The notes: generated from the sequence alone by a model not told the origin. A stretch of DNA of 64,000 nucleotides from Entomomonas asaccharolytica (GCF_016653615.1 NZ_CP067393.1:3115673-3179672), one strand, 5' to 3'; shown: positions 46,763-58,533, numbered from the stretch's first letter. Numbers and translations: made by a program.

Positions 46763-47977
46763 TTACTGACACCACAAAACTGGGTTTACTGCTTGACCTT
46801 GCTGCCTGATGGAAAAATACAAAGCAACAGTATCGATACCACCACTATTGCCTGCTGTTGCTATAGCGTCCCCTGTTTTAACAACATCCCCTACTTTTTT
46901 TAATAATGTCTGGTTATGCCCATAAAGACTATAATAGCCTTGCCCATGGTCTATAATAGTTAGCCAACCTGTACCTCTTAACCAATCTGAATAAACAACT
47001 CGTCCTTCATGAACTGCTTTTACACTGGCCCCACGAGAGGCAGAAATTAATACGCCATCCCATTTAGTACGGTCATCATCACCACGGGCTGAACCATAAT
47101 TGGCAATAATTTTGCCACTGACTGGCCATGATAATTTGCCTTTAGCTTGAGCAAAATTACCTACAAACCCTGTGCTAATATTGGATACAACTGTTTTTCC
47201 TTGGCTTGTATTGGTGGTAGTGGTTGTTACTGATTGCTGCGCTTCACGCTCTCTTGCCTGACGTGCTAATGTTGCATCAATAGTACGAAGTACTTTATTT
47301 AATTCGATTTGATCCCTTTCACGTTGTACTATACGATCATTATTTTCTTTAATTTGTTTATTGAGACTCGCTAATACAGCTTGGCGTTTTTTTCTTACTT
47401 CTGCTAGTTGGTTGCGTTGTTCCTGTAAAGCTGTATTTTGAGTATTTAATTGTTGCTGATAATGCTCCATTTCCTCAGTAATTTCTTTTAACTGCTTAAC
47501 GGTTTCTTGAAATTCCGTTAGCTGCATCAATCGCGCTTGGCTTAAATAATCATAATAAACCAATGTTCTTGATACTTTATCTGGCTCTTGTTGATTTAAT
47601 AATAATTTTAAGTATTCTTGACGACCACTTTCATAAGTGGCTTTTGCCTGACTGGCAAAAATACGCTCTTGTTCTTGACGTTTTTGCTCTGCTTTTTGTT
47701 GTTCTTCTGCTAACCAAGTGAGTTTAGTCTCTGTTTCTGTCTGCTCTTTCTTAAGTTCTGCAATTTTCTTCTGCAAATTAGCTATTTCTGTTTCAGTGGC
47801 ACGCAACTGTTTAAGGGATGTACTTTGTTGTACTCTTAATTTACCTAACGCTTTTTCTAGCTCAGCCACTTCCTGTTTGGCCATTTCAATTTGGTGTAAA
47901 GTATCTCTACGCTCATCAGCCATCATTGGCTGAGCAACAAATAAAGAGATTAAAAGAGCCCAATAAAAACGCTGCAT
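46763..47977 (-). CDS. envC: EnvC-like murein hydrolase activator (degenerate LytM)
   Basis: 404 aa from ATG 47977 (MQRFYWALLISLFVAQPMMA); an in-frame GTG at 47992 is an alternative. A signal peptide leads into a long coiled coil (about 22-235) rich in Glu, Lys and Gln, then a LytM/M23 domain (about 285-404). Zinc-ligand positions are altered: KWDGVLI lacks the first His of HxxxD, and YFSIR replaces the HxH-type motif. It is therefore expected to activate amidases rather than cut peptidoglycan itself, as for EnvC. It lies between gpmI and ctpA. Confidence 0.93.
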   Translation of the reverse strand: MQRFYWALLISLFVAQPMMADERRDTLHQIEMAKQEVAELEKALGKLRVQQSTSLKQLRATETEIANLQKKIAELKKEQTETETKLTWLAEEQQKAEQKRQEQERIFASQAKATYESGRQEYLKLLLNQQEPDKVSRTLVYYDYLSQARLMQLTEFQETVKQLKEITEEMEHYQQQLNTQNTALQEQRNQLAEVRKKRQAVLASLNKQIKENNDRIVQRERDQIELNKVLRTIDATLARQAREREAQQSVTTTTTNTSQGKTVVSNISTGFVGNFAQAKGKLSWPVSGKIIANYGSARGDDDRTKWDGVLISASRGASVKAVHEGRVVYSDWLRGTGWLTIIDHGQGYYSLYGHNQTLLKKVGDVVKTGDAIATAGNSGGIDTVALYFSIRQQGQAVNPVLWCQ

Positions 47978-48082
47978 ATTAACTAAATACACCCTTAAAA
48001 AAGGTTATTTTAACAGTTAGTTAGCAGTGACTAAAGCCATAAACCGTCGATTCAGTCACCATTCTATATTACAAATTAAAAC

Positions 48083-49618
48083 TTAATCAAAAATGACCAA
48101 ACTCTGCCCTGTCATTTCTTTAGGAATAGCCAATCCCATTAGCGTTAACATGGTAGGCGCCACATCTGCCAAGACACCTCCTTGTCTAATATGCAATTTA
48201 CGTTTACCCACATAAATAAAAGGCACGTGTTCGCAAGTGTGTGCTGTATGTGCTTGCCCTGTGTCATCGTCTTGCATTTTTTCTACATTACCATGGTCAG
48301 CGGTAATCAATGCCTCACCACCTACTTCATTCAGTGCATTAACTATACGACCTAAACAGTGATCCAATGTTTCTACTGCTTTTACAGCGGCATCAAATAC
48401 ACCAGTATGCCCTACCATATCACCGTTGGCATAATTAACCACAATAACGTCATAACGTTTTTGCTCTATCGCTTCAACAATATTATTGGTTACCTCATGG
48501 GCACTCATTTCTGGCTGTAGATCATAAGTAGACACCTTAGGAGAAGGAATTAGAATTCGCTCTTCACCCTCATAAGGCTCCTCACGTCCACCTGAGAAGA
48601 AAAAGGTAACATGGGCATACTTTTCAGTTTCAGCAATACGCAATTGGGTTTTACCTTGTTTGGCTAAATACTCACCCAATACATTATCTAAACTGCTTGG
48701 TGGAAAAGCACAATCTGTTTCAATAGTAGCTGCATATTGAGTCAACATTACAAAACCAGCTAATGAGGGTACACGCTCTCGTTTAAAACCTGCAAAATCC
48801 TTTTCTACAAAAGCACGGGTTAACTCACGGGCACGATCTGCGCGGAAATTCATAAAGATCACAGCATCGCCATCATGTACAGGCGCAACATCACCTATAC
48901 GAGTAGCTTTTACAAATTCATCACTTTCACCACGCTCATAAGCGGCCTGCAACGCTGAAATAGCATCTTTTGCGATAAAATCAGCTTTATGATCGACCAC
49001 TAACTCATAAGCAGCTTGTACACGCTCCCAACGATTGTCTCTGTCCATCGCATAATAGCGACCAATCATCGTGGCAAGACGTCCCTTACCTAATTTAGCA
49101 AACTGTTGATTAAGTTTATTAAGTGAATCCTCAGCACTTTTTGGTGGGGTATCACGGCCATCTAAGAAAGCATGTACATAAATCTGATTTGCACCTTGTT
49201 TAGCAGCCATTTCTACCATAGCTAGAATATGATCTTCATGACTATGTACACCGCCTGGAGAAAGTAGCCCCATGATGTGTACTGCTTTATGCTGTTTAAT
49301 CGCTTTGTCTAATACATTACAAAGAGCCGTATTTTTGAAAAAATCACCTTCATGAATAGCTTTACTAACACGGGTTAGGTCTTGGTAAACAACGCGACCA
49401 GCGCCAAGGTTCATATGTCCAACTTCTGAGTTACCCATTTGCCCATCTGGCAAACCTACATCCATACCAGAACCAGAAATAAGGCCATGGGGGTAGTTTT
49501 TTAATAGATTATTATAATTAGGGGTATTGGCCGCTAAAATAGCATTATATTTAACCTCTTCGCGATGGCCAAAACCATCTAAAATCACCAAAACTAAGGG
49601 AGAAGCAGAATTAGACAT
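48083..49618 (-). CDS. gpmI: 2,3-bisphosphoglycerate-independent phosphoglycerate mutase
   Basis: 511 aa alkaline-phosphatase-superfamily enzyme interconverting 3- and 2-phosphoglycerate with two Mn ions. Metal ligand [11 protein letters not shown] is near the N-terminus, and the catalytic Ser lies in [37 protein letters not shown] and the C-terminal ADHGNVEKM and [11 protein letters not shown] metal sites are also present. First gene of the gpmI-envC-ctpA row. No terminator is seen before envC. Confidence 0.98.
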   Translation of the reverse strand: MSNSASPLVLVILDGFGHREEVKYNAILAANTPNYNNLLKNYPHGLISGSGMDVGLPDGQMGNSEVGHMNLGAGRVVYQDLTRVSKAIHEGDFFKNTALCNVLDKAIKQHKAVHIMGLLSPGGVHSHEDHILAMVEMAAKQGANQIYVHAFLDGRDTPPKSAEDSLNKLNQQFAKLGKGRLATMIGRYYAMDRDNRWERVQAAYELVVDHKADFIAKDAISALQAAYERGESDEFVKATRIGDVAPVHDGDAVIFMNFRADRARELTRAFVEKDFAGFKRERVPSLAGFVMLTQYAATIETDCAFPPSSLDNVLGEYLAKQGKTQLRIAETEKYAHVTFFFSGGREEPYEGEERILIPSPKVSTYDLQPEMSAHEVTNNIVEAIEQKRYDVIVVNYANGDMVGHTGVFDAAVKAVETLDHCLGRIVNALNEVGGEALITADHGNVEKMQDDDTGQAHTAHTCEHVPFIYVGKRKLHIRQGGVLADVAPTMLTLMGLAIPKEMTGQSLVIFD

Positions 49619-49807
49619 AAATAAATTCTCTAATTAAAACACCATAAAAAAGGGTTATAGTTTAACCTAAGACTATTGCCAATATAGCATAATCCTTAAT
49701 AGATATTGTAAATAGCTGTTATAAAACCGCTGCATATAATATTACTTTATAATTTTTATTTGCAGTTCATTGGAAATAATGATTAAGTAAGCTTAATAGA
49801 TTACTTT

Positions 49808-50425
49808 ATGCAGAGTAAAATAATGGCAAATATGGATACTCAACAGATACTAAACTTTCTAAGAACTCGTCGTTCTGCGGCAACACCTACTTTAACAGCT
49901 CCAGGACCAACACCAGAAGAGCTAACAGATATTCTTAATATCGGTCTACGCACACCCGATCATGGCAAAATAGAGCCTTGGCGTCTATTAGTTGTAGAGG
50001 GTGATGCCAGAAAAGTTTTAGGCGCACAATTAGCACAAAACTTTGCTCTTGAGAAAAACACATTAACTGACAAGCAACAAGAAAAACTAACTCAAATTGT
50101 TACCCATACAATAACCGATGTTCCTCTTATTATTTACGTAATTAGTTGTATTGATAAAAACTCCCATATACCTGAGCTTGAGCAATTACTTTCAGCAGGT
50201 GCAGTATGTATGAATATTTTATGGGCTGTTAATGCTTATGGTTATGGTGCCAATTGGATTAGTGGTTGGCTGGCCTATAGTGAGCATACTAAGAAAACGA
50301 TTGGTATCAAAGAAAATGAAGAAGTCGCAGGGGTTATTTTTATTGGTAGTACCGATAAAGTAAATCCTGAACGAAAACGCCCCGATTTAAAAGAAAAAGT
50401 TAGCTATTGGTCTGCGACTGAATAA
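49808..50425 (+). CDS. Nitroreductase family protein (YdjA-like)
   Basis: 205 aa FMN-dependent oxidoreductase fold. It has the N-terminal FLRTRRSAATPTLTAPGPTPEEL and GLRTPDHGKIEPWRLLVVEGDAR, typical of the YdjA subfamily, and a WAVNAYGYGANWISGWLAYS segment. The physiological substrate is unknown. The start is uncertain: ATG at 49808, 49823 and 49832 are in frame, and none has a strong ribosome site. Confidence 0.9.
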   Translation: MQSKIMANMDTQQILNFLRTRRSAATPTLTAPGPTPEELTDILNIGLRTPDHGKIEPWRLLVVEGDARKVLGAQLAQNFALEKNTLTDKQQEKLTQIVTHTITDVPLIIYVISCIDKNSHIPELEQLLSAGAVCMNILWAVNAYGYGANWISGWLAYSEHTKKTIGIKENEEVAGVIFIGSTDKVNPERKRPDLKEKVSYWSATE

Positions 50426-50503
50426 TTACTTTTAAATACAGTACTACTGGCAAAATACGCTATACTATACGGTAGTAGAAATTTTGTAATAGATAAATGA
50501 GTT

Positions 50504-50980
50504 ATGGCTAAAAAGAAGAAAGTATCCCCTGGCAATATTGCTCAAAACAAAAAAGCATTTCATGATTATTTTATTGAAGAACGTTTTGAAGCAGGGCTTG
50601 CCTTAACAGGTTGGGAAGTAAAAAGCTTAAGGGCTGGCAAAGCACAGCTTACGGATAGCTATGTGCTATTAAAAGATGGGGAAGCATGGTTACTAGGTAG
50701 CCATATTATGCCATTACAAACCATTAGCACCCATGTTGTGGCTGATCCTGATCGTACTCGAAAATTGCTCCTTCATAAACGTGAGCTAAGTAAGCTATAT
50801 GGTGCGGTACAACAAAAAGGCTATGCCTGCGTAGCACTATCACTGTACTGGAAAAAACACCTTGTTAAATGTGAAATTGCACTGGTGAAAGGGAAAAAAG
50901 ATTACGATAAGCGTCACACTGAAAAAGAAAAAGACGCTAACCGTGAAATTCAAAGAGCTTTCCGTAAAGAACAACGTTAA
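50504..50980 (+). CDS. smpB: SsrA-binding protein SmpB
   Basis: 158 aa partner of tmRNA in trans-translation. Conserved N-terminal [35 protein letters not shown] and the basic C-terminal tail [27 protein letters not shown] enter the decoding site. No tmRNA gene was found nearby. The -10 may be TATACT (50461-50466). Confidence 0.97.
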   Translation: MAKKKKVSPGNIAQNKKAFHDYFIEERFEAGLALTGWEVKSLRAGKAQLTDSYVLLKDGEAWLLGSHIMPLQTISTHVVADPDRTRKLLLHKRELSKLYGAVQQKGYACVALSLYWKKHLVKCEIALVKGKKDYDKRHTEKEKDANREIQRAFRKEQR

Positions 50981-51022
50981 AAAATTATCTATAGACCAAT
51001 AAAATAATAGTAGGAGATGCAA

Positions 51023-52216
51023 ATGTTCAAGCAAGTTGATGCCTATGCAGGTGATCCCATTTTTTCTCTAGTTGAACAGTTTTATCAAGATACCAAGCAA
51101 GAGAAAGTGAACCTTAGCATTGGTCTTTATTACAACGAACAAGGCCAAGTTCCACAGCTTCCTTCTGTAAAACAAGCATTAACTATTATTCAACCTGAAC
51201 AATTAAAAAAACCAACCCTTTATTTACCAATGGAAGGTTTAGCCGAATATCGCTTAGCAGTTTTACCCCTGTTATTTGGTAATGACCACCCTTGTCTAAA
51301 GGAAAACAGAATAGCTATTGCCCAAACATTAGGCGGCTCTGGCGCATTAAAAGTTGGGGCTGATTTTTTAAAAAAATACCACCCTACAGCAACGGTATGG
51401 GTCAGTGATCCGACATGGGAGAACCATAAAGATATTTTTGCTGGCGCTGGTTTCAAAGTAAACACCTATCCATACTTTGATAATAAAACTTTGAGTGTTA
51501 ATTTTGAAGAAATGGTAACTTGTATTAAACAAGCAGCAGCCAATGATATTATTTTGCTACACCCATGTTGCCATAACCCTACTGGTGCTGATTTAACCAA
51601 CCAACAATGGGACACTTTAATTCCTATATTACAAGAACGCCAACTGATTCCTTTCCTAGATATCGCTTACCAAGGTTTTGCAGAGGGTTTGAATGAAGAT
51701 GCTTATGCTATTCGAGCTATGGCTAAAGCTGGACTTTCTTTGTTGGTTTCCAACTCTTTTTCTAAAATCTTTTCGCTGTATGGCGAACGTGTTGGTGCAT
51801 TAAGTGTAGTATGCAAAGACCAAGAAACAGCAGAGCGTGTGTTAGGACAACTGAAAGCAACGGTACGTCGTAATTATTCTAGCCCACCCTGTTTAGGCGC
51901 TACCATTGTTGCTCACGTATTAAATGATGAACAGTTAAGTAATACTTGGCGTATGGATTTACAACAAATGCGTTTACGTATTCTAAATATGCGTAAATTG
52001 CTTGTAGAAAAATTACAGCAGTACAATATTACTGATACTGAACATTTTATTAAACAACGTGGCATGTTCAGTTATACAGGCTTTTCCAAAGAGCAAGCGG
52101 TTAGTCTACGTAAAGATCATGGTGTTTATATTCTTGATAGTGGGCGGATGTGTATGTCTGGCTTAACTGAAAATAATATTGATTATGTAGCGAAGGCTTT
52201 TGCAGCTGTCAGTTAA
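51023..52216 (+). CDS. Aromatic/aspartate aminotransferase (class I, PLP)
   Basis: 397 aa from ATG 51023, as AGGAG lies properly 8 bases upstream; ATG 51017 sits directly on that ribosome site. Fold type I motifs are the [13 protein letters not shown] substrate/PLP region, [21 protein letters not shown], the Schiff-base Lys in [18 protein letters not shown] and the substrate Arg in SGRMCMSGL. Close to TyrB/AspC; the choice between aromatic and aspartate substrates cannot be made from sequence alone. Confidence 0.93.
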   Translation: MFKQVDAYAGDPIFSLVEQFYQDTKQEKVNLSIGLYYNEQGQVPQLPSVKQALTIIQPEQLKKPTLYLPMEGLAEYRLAVLPLLFGNDHPCLKENRIAIAQTLGGSGALKVGADFLKKYHPTATVWVSDPTWENHKDIFAGAGFKVNTYPYFDNKTLSVNFEEMVTCIKQAAANDIILLHPCCHNPTGADLTNQQWDTLIPILQERQLIPFLDIAYQGFAEGLNEDAYAIRAMAKAGLSLLVSNSFSKIFSLYGERVGALSVVCKDQETAERVLGQLKATVRRNYSSPPCLGATIVAHVLNDEQLSNTWRMDLQQMRLRILNMRKLLVEKLQQYNITDTEHFIKQRGMFSYTGFSKEQAVSLRKDHGVYILDSGRMCMSGLTENNIDYVAKAFAAVS

Positions 52217-52236
52217 TTTTAATAAAACCAATCCAA

Positions 52237-52279
52237 AAAAATTGCTCCTTATATCATCAAATATAAAGGAGCAATTTTT
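52237..52279. terminator. Shared terminator between the aminotransferase and the RND operon
   Basis: AAAAATTGCTCCTTATAT (52237-52254) pairs with ATATAAAGGAGCAATTTTT (52261-52279) with one bulge. It serves the convergent genes on both sides. Confidence 0.9.
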
Positions 52280-52295
52280 GCTTAAGTACTATTAA

Positions 52296-53801
52296 TTAAC
52301 GTCTAATTTTCTTTGCTTCAATATCTATTTTCTTTGGTGTTGTTGTTTGAATTGCAGCCTCTTTAGCCTCTGCACTCTGCTGAGATTGATTACTTACTTC
52401 CTGCCAACCACCACCTAATGCTTTATACAGATTAACTTCACTGGTCAATTGCGCTAAACGTACATTAATTAAGTTTTGTTGTGAGCTAAATAGCTGACGC
52501 TGTGCATCCAACAAGGTAATATAGTTATCAATCCCTGCCTGATAACGTTGATCCGCTAAATCATAATAGGTCTGGTTAGCTTCAACAAAATTACTTTGAG
52601 AGATCACTTGCTCTCTATAAGTTTCACGATCTGCTAGACCATCAGCAACTTCTCTAAAAGCTGTTTGAATGGTCTTCTCATAGTTCGCTACATTAATATC
52701 CTTTTGTATTTCAGCATAATCTAAATTACCTTTTAAACGACCTGCTGTAAAAATAGGTAAATTAATTGTGGGCTGGAACAACCAAGTGCCTTGACCATTA
52801 CTAAATAAATTAGAGAAGTTAGCACTCATTGTGCCCACATTACTGGTTAAAGAAATACTTGGGAAAAATGCTGCACGAGCCGCACCAATATTTGCATTAG
52901 CCGCCATCAACTGGTGTTCGGCAGAAATAATATCGGGTCGATTTTGCATTAAGTCAGAAGGAAGACCCGCAGGTATTTCTTTAACATATTGCAGTTTAAA
53001 ACTATTATCTTTCATGTTCTTAATATTATCTGGTAAATCACTACCTAATAATAATGTTAATAGATTTAAATCTTGCGCAACCTGACGTTTATAGGTGGCT
53101 AAATTAACTTTAGCTCCCTCAACCGCGGTTCGTGCTTGTGCTAAATCTAAACTTGAAGAAACACCTACATCATTACTACGCTTAACAAGATCATAATTAT
53201 ATTCGTAGTTTTGTAATGTTTCCTCTGTTAACCTGAGTAATGCTCTATCAGCCTGCAACGTTAACCATGCATTAGCAACACTCGCTATTAAACTAATTTG
53301 GGTATTACGTTGTGCTTCTTGTGTGGCTAAGTATTGTTGTAATGCCGCTTCATTTAAGCTACGAATACGCCCAAAGAAGTCCAACTCATAAGAAGTAATC
53401 CCTAAGGTTACACCCCAAGTACTATTAACTCTAGACTGTCCTGTTCCAGATAAATCTCCTGGTAAATGCTGACGAGTACCTGTGCCTGTAGCATTAATAT
53501 TTGGATAAAGCTCAGACCGTTGAATACGATACTGTGCTTCATAGGCAGCTACATTTAAAGCAGCTACACGTAAATCTCGATTATTTGCTAAGGACATTTC
53601 TATGAGTGACTGTAATTCTTTATCACTAAAAAACTCACGCCAACCTAAATCAACATATGCCCCTTGCTGACCTTTGGGATAAGCTTCGCCAGTTGGCCAT
53701 GCATTAGTTACTGGTAAATTAGGCCGTTGATAATCAGGCATTAAGGTACAACCTGTTAAGGTAACCGTCATAACCATAATTGATAATAATGACTTTCTCA
53801 T
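52296..53801 (-). CDS. oprM: Outer-membrane efflux lipoprotein (OprM/TolC type)
   Basis: 501 aa NodT-family outer-membrane channel. The signal peptide ends in a lipobox (TLTGC, Cys about 18), followed by [13 protein letters not shown]. Two structural repeats of coiled-coil hairpins follow, with [33 protein letters not shown] and [37 protein letters not shown] Lys-rich tail of about 30 residues is unusual for the family. It is the last gene of the efflux operon, 5 bases after the pump gene. Confidence 0.94.
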   Translation of the reverse strand: MRKSLLSIMVMTVTLTGCTLMPDYQRPNLPVTNAWPTGEAYPKGQQGAYVDLGWREFFSDKELQSLIEMSLANNRDLRVAALNVAAYEAQYRIQRSELYPNINATGTGTRQHLPGDLSGTGQSRVNSTWGVTLGITSYELDFFGRIRSLNEAALQQYLATQEAQRNTQISLIASVANAWLTLQADRALLRLTEETLQNYEYNYDLVKRSNDVGVSSSLDLAQARTAVEGAKVNLATYKRQVAQDLNLLTLLLGSDLPDNIKNMKDNSFKLQYVKEIPAGLPSDLMQNRPDIISAEHQLMAANANIGAARAAFFPSISLTSNVGTMSANFSNLFSNGQGTWLFQPTINLPIFTAGRLKGNLDYAEIQKDINVANYEKTIQTAFREVADGLADRETYREQVISQSNFVEANQTYYDLADQRYQAGIDNYITLLDAQRQLFSSQQNLINVRLAQLTSEVNLYKALGGGWQEVSNQSQQSAEAKEAAIQTTTPKKIDIEAKKIRR

Positions 53802-53806
53802 TCGTA

Positions 53807-56800
53807 TTAATCCTTCAAATGTTCATGTCTAAGCTGTTCTTTTTCTTTGTTTGTTTTAATCCTAAACAATGAACTGACTAGCACATAAAATAATGGAATC
53901 CAGAAAATAGCTAAGGTCGTTGCTGATAACATACCACCCACAACACCTGTACCAATAGAATGCGCACTACCAGCACCTGCTCCACTTGTAATTGCCAGTG
54001 GCACAACACCTAAAATAAAGGCTAATGACGTCATTACAATAGGACGTATCCGCATACGACATGCCTCTAATGCTGCATCCACTAAATTTTTACCATTTTC
54101 ATGGAAAGCCTGCGCAAACTCAACAATTAAAATAGCATTTTTCGAGACAAGTCCTATGGTTGTTAATAACCCCACCTTAAAGAATACATCATTGGTTAAT
54201 CCTCTTAACTCCGTAGCAACAACTACACCTAAAATACCCAGTGGTGCTACTAAAATAACCGCAAACGGAATAGCCCAGCTTTCATAAAGAGCAGCTAAAC
54301 AAAGGAATACAACCACACCAGCTAATGCATATAAGGCAAGCTCTTGCGCACCAGCCAATTTTTCTTCATAAGATAAACCTGTCCAAGAAAAACCAACACC
54401 TTTTTCAGACAATTGACCAACTAAACGTTCCATTTCATTCATGGCATCACCAGAACTATAACCTTCGGCTGGCTCACCTATAATTTCTACAGCTGGCACA
54501 CCATTGTAACGTTCTAATTTAGGAGAACCTTTTATCCATTCACCTCTAACCAAATTAGCTAAAGGCACCATTTCTCCCTGATTATTACGAACATACCATT
54601 TTTTGAAGTCTTCAGGTGTCATCCGAGCATCAGCACTAGCTTGCACATATACTTTTTTGACACGTCCACGATCAATAAAATCATTAATATAACTACTACC
54701 CCAAGCTATAGATAATGTTTGATAAATATCAGACAACGCTATGCCATAGACGCTAGCCTGCTCTTCATCAATATATATTTTATACTGTGGTTCATCATCC
54801 ATACCGTTAGGACGCACAGTAGCTGGGTTTAATATTTTACTTTTTCGTGCTAAGCCTAATAACTCATTACGTGCTTCCATCAAAGCTTCATGTCCAATAC
54901 CACCTTGGTCTTGCAGGAACATATCAACACCACCAGAGTTACCTAACTCCATAACCGCAGGAGGAACAACAGCAAATACTTGGCCACCTAAAAATCTTTC
55001 GTCAGTAAAGAAAATTCTCATAAGACGACCTGATATTGCCTGAACACTTTGATCCGCACCTGAACGTTGATCCCAATCTTTTAGCATGACGAACGCAATA
55101 GCAGAACTTTGACCACGACCAGCAAAGCTAAAGCCCGTTACTGTAAATACTGAATCAACATTGTTTGCTTCTGTTTTTAAAATAGTTTCACGCATTTCAT
55201 CCACTATTTTCTGTGTTTCCTCTGCAGGTGTACCCGCTGGCGTTTGTACCATTGCAAACAGGACTTTCTGATCTTCTTGAGGCAACATTTCTGTAGGTAT
55301 TGCTCTAAACATAAAGACAATAACTACACACACACCTGCATAAAGCAACACAAACAACACTCTATTTTTTAATACTTTAGCAACCCCAGCCACATAAAGT
55401 TTAACTGACTTTTCAAAGGTTCTATTAAACCAACCAAAAAAGCCTTTTTTGTGCTCTCCATGCGCATCACCTTCTTTTGGAGGGCTAAGCATAGTTGCAC
55501 AAAGGGCAGGTGTTAAAATTAATGCAACTAATACTGAGAGTACCATTGCGGAAACGATAGTGATAGAAAACTGCCGATAAATAATACCTGTTGCCCCACC
55601 CAGAAACGCCATAGGAACGAACACGGCTGAAAGCACCATTGCGATACCAACTAGCGCACCTTGAATTTCATCCATGGACTTTTTGGCAGCTTCTTTTGGC
55701 GGTAGTTTTTCTTCCTGCATTACCCGCTCAACGTTTTCTACCACAACGATAGCATCATCCACCAACAAGCCAATGGCTAATACCATCGCAAACATGGTTA
55801 AGGTATTAATCGAGAAACCAAAGGCTGCCAGCACTCCAAAAGTACCTAGTAATACAACAGGTACAGCAATGGTAGGTATCAGCGTTGCTCGGAAGTTCTG
55901 TAAGAATAAGAACATCACAAGGAATACGAGGACGATGGCTTCAAATAAAGTGTGTACCACCATGGTAATAGAAGCAGATATTACTGGCGTACTATCATAG
56001 GGATAAACAACTTTTACACCATCAGGGAAGAAAGGCTCTAACTCGGCAACAGTTGCGCGTACAGCCTTTGCAGTGTTTAGTGCATTTGCTCCTGTTGCTA
56101 ACTTAAGCGCTATACCAGAGGCAGGATTGCCATTATACAAAGCTGTAACAGCATAGCTCTCACCCCCTAAGTTGATATCATCTGTTACATCTTTTAGGCG
56201 AACTTGTGAACCATCAGATTGCACTTTTAAGAGTATATTGCCAAATTCTTCTGGCGTTTGCAGTCTTGTTTTACTAACAATGGTTGCATTAAGTTGGGTA
56301 CCTTGCAAGGCAGGCAAACCACCCAATTGCCCAGAGGAAACCTGAATATTTTGTGCTTTAATCGCATTACTAACATCAATAGGTGTTAATTTATAGTTAT
56401 TTAATTTAGATGGATTTAACCAAATACGCATCGAATATTGCGCACCAAACACTTGGAAATCACCCACACCTTGGGTACGGGCAATACTATCTTGCATATT
56501 GGATACAATGTAGTTACTAAGGTCATAGTTGGTCATTGTTCCATTGGTTGACACTAAACCTACTACCATTAAAAAGTTAACGGTTGATTTAACAACACGG
56601 ATACCTTGTTGTTGCACTTCCATTGGTAATAATGGTGTGGCTAATTGCAACTTATTTTGAACTTGTACTTGGGCAATATCTGGATCTGTACCTTGCTCAA
56701 AAGTAACCGTAATGGTCATACTACCATCAGAGTTACTCTGTGATGACATGTAACGCAGATTATCAATACCATTCATTTGTTGCTCAATAACCTGTACAAC

Positions 56801-56980
56801 GGTATCTTGAACAGTTTCTGCTGAAGCACCAGGATATACAACAGAAACACCAATAGCAGGTGCTGAAATACTTGGGTATTGGTTCACAGGCATACTAACA
56901 AGTGATAAACCACCTGCCAGCATAATGACCAAGGCAATTACCCATGCAAAAATTGGGCGGTCAATAAAAAACTTAGACAT
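53807..56980 (-). CDS. mexB: RND multidrug efflux transporter (MexB/AcrB type, HAE1)
   Basis: 1057 aa inner-membrane proton-driven trimeric pump. Twelve membrane helices and two large periplasmic loops are apparent. It begins [27 protein letters not shown]. The proton-relay Asp pair lies in [40 protein letters not shown] and [20 protein letters not shown] are HAE1 hallmarks. Substrates are probably broad (drugs, detergents, bile-like compounds). It is flanked by its adaptor (3 bases upstream) and channel genes. Confidence 0.96.
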   Translation of the reverse strand: MSKFFIDRPIFAWVIALVIMLAGGLSLVSMPVNQYPSISAPAIGVSVVYPGASAETVQDTVVQVIEQQMNGIDNLRYMSSQSNSDGSMTITVTFEQGTDPDIAQVQVQNKLQLATPLLPMEVQQQGIRVVKSTVNFLMVVGLVSTNGTMTNYDLSNYIVSNMQDSIARTQGVGDFQVFGAQYSMRIWLNPSKLNNYKLTPIDVSNAIKAQNIQVSSGQLGGLPALQGTQLNATIVSKTRLQTPEEFGNILLKVQSDGSQVRLKDVTDDINLGGESYAVTALYNGNPASGIALKLATGANALNTAKAVRATVAELEPFFPDGVKVVYPYDSTPVISASITMVVHTLFEAIVLVFLVMFLFLQNFRATLIPTIAVPVVLLGTFGVLAAFGFSINTLTMFAMVLAIGLLVDDAIVVVENVERVMQEEKLPPKEAAKKSMDEIQGALVGIAMVLSAVFVPMAFLGGATGIIYRQFSITIVSAMVLSVLVALILTPALCATMLSPPKEGDAHGEHKKGFFGWFNRTFEKSVKLYVAGVAKVLKNRVLFVLLYAGVCVVIVFMFRAIPTEMLPQEDQKVLFAMVQTPAGTPAEETQKIVDEMRETILKTEANNVDSVFTVTGFSFAGRGQSSAIAFVMLKDWDQRSGADQSVQAISGRLMRIFFTDERFLGGQVFAVVPPAVMELGNSGGVDMFLQDQGGIGHEALMEARNELLGLARKSKILNPATVRPNGMDDEPQYKIYIDEEQASVYGIALSDIYQTLSIAWGSSYINDFIDRGRVKKVYVQASADARMTPEDFKKWYVRNNQGEMVPLANLVRGEWIKGSPKLERYNGVPAVEIIGEPAEGYSSGDAMNEMERLVGQLSEKGVGFSWTGLSYEEKLAGAQELALYALAGVVVFLCLAALYESWAIPFAVILVAPLGILGVVVATELRGLTNDVFFKVGLLTTIGLVSKNAILIVEFAQAFHENGKNLVDAALEACRMRIRPIVMTSLAFILGVVPLAITSGAGAGSAHSIGTGVVGGMLSATTLAIFWIPLFYVLVSSLFRIKTNKEKEQLRHEHLKD

Positions 56981-56983
56981 AAA

Positions 56984-58156
56984 TTATTTTCCTGAATTAC
57001 CTGTGTTTTGCTCATTACCCATTGAGTCAGAGTTATCATTTTGTTTACTATCAGCCTGCCCTTGCTCAATGGGCTGAACTTTAGTACCTGGCTGAATTTT
57101 TTGTAAGCCTTTAACAATAATTCTGTCGTTTTCTTCTAAGCCTTTATTAACCAACCATTGGTTATAATTAGCTACTCGTGAAACATCTAATACACGTTGT
57201 TCCACATTATTTTCCTTATTTACTACCATTGCCACTGCTTCCCCCTTTACGTTACGAGTAACGCCCAATTGAGGTACAAGAATAGCTTGTTGGCGAACAC
57301 CTTCTTTTAAACGAGCATGAACAAACATGCCAGGCAATAATTTATTATCTGGGTTTTTAAAGATTGCTCGCAGTGTGACACTACCTGTGGATTCGTTAAC
57401 AGATACTTCAGAAAACTCTAACTCACCTTCATGCTCATAAATAGTGCCATCTTCTAAAATCAATACTGTTTTAGCAGCATTCTCACCCACTTTTTCTAAT
57501 TGGCCCTTCGCTAATTCTTCGCGTAATTGCAGAATATCCTTAGAAGGCTGAGTAATATCTACATAAATAGGATCTAGTTGATTGATGGTAGCCAACGGAT
57601 TCGCCTGCCCAGTGGTAACCAATGCACCTTCTGTAACTAAGGAGCGACTTATGCGTCCCGAAATGGGTGCCAACACTTTGGTATAGCGTAATCTTACTTG
57701 TGCTGTTTGCAAACTTGATTGCGCTTGTAATAAGGCGGCTTTAGCATCATCATATTGTTGTTGACTAACAGCCTTTGAAGAAACTAGTGACTTATAACGT
57801 TTTTCTAATGCTTGTGCAGACGCAGAGTTAGCCTGAGCACTTTTTACATCTGCTTCATAAATAGCTGGATCAATTTGATACAGTTGATCCCCCTCTTTAA
57901 CCTCTCCACCTTCTTTAAAGAGACGCTTAAGAATAATACCTTCCACTTGCGGCCTGACTTCTGCCACACGATAAGCCGAAGTACGACCAGGCAAATCTCT
58001 TGTTAATGTATATGGCTGAGTCTTAATAGTAACAACTTCAACTTTTTGTGGTGGCTGCTCTTGTTGTTGTTCATTACCTTTACCACAACCTGTTAATAGC
58101 AATGTAGATAATGATAACGCCGAAATCCATATAGAAAGAGTTGGTTTTAGTTGCAT
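56984..58156 (-). CDS. mexA: RND efflux periplasmic adaptor lipoprotein (MexA/AcrA type)
   Basis: 390 aa from ATG 58156, with GAGG 8 bases upstream; a GTG-started extension to 58174 would include the ribosome site. A lipobox (LLLTGC, Cys about 24) is followed by lipoyl/barrel-sandwich halves (VRPQVEGIILKRLFKEGGEVKEGDQLYQIDPAIYEADV; VLAPISGRISRSLVTEGALV) around an alpha-hairpin with KRYKSLVSSKAVSQQQYDDA. The membrane-proximal domain and a Gln/Ser/Asn-rich tail close it. First gene of the operon. No TetR or MarR gene is adjacent. Confidence 0.95.
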   Translation of the reverse strand: MQLKPTLSIWISALSLSTLLLTGCGKGNEQQQEQPPQKVEVVTIKTQPYTLTRDLPGRTSAYRVAEVRPQVEGIILKRLFKEGGEVKEGDQLYQIDPAIYEADVKSAQANSASAQALEKRYKSLVSSKAVSQQQYDDAKAALLQAQSSLQTAQVRLRYTKVLAPISGRISRSLVTEGALVTTGQANPLATINQLDPIYVDITQPSKDILQLREELAKGQLEKVGENAAKTVLILEDGTIYEHEGELEFSEVSVNESTGSVTLRAIFKNPDNKLLPGMFVHARLKEGVRQQAILVPQLGVTRNVKGEAVAMVVNKENNVEQRVLDVSRVANYNQWLVNKGLEENDRIIVKGLQKIQPGTKVQPIEQGQADSKQNDNSDSMGNEQNTGNSGK

Positions 58157-58235
58157 AGAGAAAACCTCAGCCACAGAAGAGGACTAAAAAACAGAATTTG
58201 AAAACAAAAACAATAAAATGTTTGCTAACTTTACT

Positions 58236-58257
58236 TACATTCAGCAGTGTTTGTAAA
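58236..58257. promoter_or_regulatory. Dyad upstream of the efflux operon (candidate repressor site)
   Basis: TTACA (58236-58240) and TGTAA (58253-58257) are outer half-sites of a 22-base imperfect palindrome; the inner CA/TG pairs also match. The spacing resembles AcrR/TtgR-class TetR operators. It lies 80 bases upstream of mexA. The remainder of the 58157-58533 gap is AT-rich promoter sequence for the two divergent units, with no other gene. Confidence 0.4.
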
Positions 58258-58477
58258 TAACTTCTTTTAATAATTCTCTGTTATTTTGCTAAAGAATATT
58301 TCAAATAGTTTCAAACACTAGTTAGAATAATAAATACAAAACATACAACAGTAGTTGATTCTACATTGTCTTATAGGAAGTTTACGCTCATTATAAACAA
58401 TATTGTTTAAAAGCTTAATAGAATAACACTATTGTCTTAATAGATTTAGGAATTTTTACAAACTTGCTCAAACACCA

Positions 58478-58506
58478 TTACAAAAAGTGGTACACTTAAT
58501 TATAAA
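58478..58506 (+). promoter_or_regulatory. Promoter of the DUF2782-prlC operon
   Basis: TTACAA (58478-58483) and TATAAA (58501-58506) are separated by exactly 17 bases, 27 bases before the first ATG. The later genes follow closely on the same strand. Confidence 0.6.
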
Positions 58507-58533
58507 ATGGCACTTCCTTAACAGAGCTATCTC

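Noticed and set aside
50426-51016. tmRNA (ssrA) gene next to smpB
   Set aside because: The flanks of smpB are too short and contain no tRNA-like ends; ssrA must lie elsewhere.
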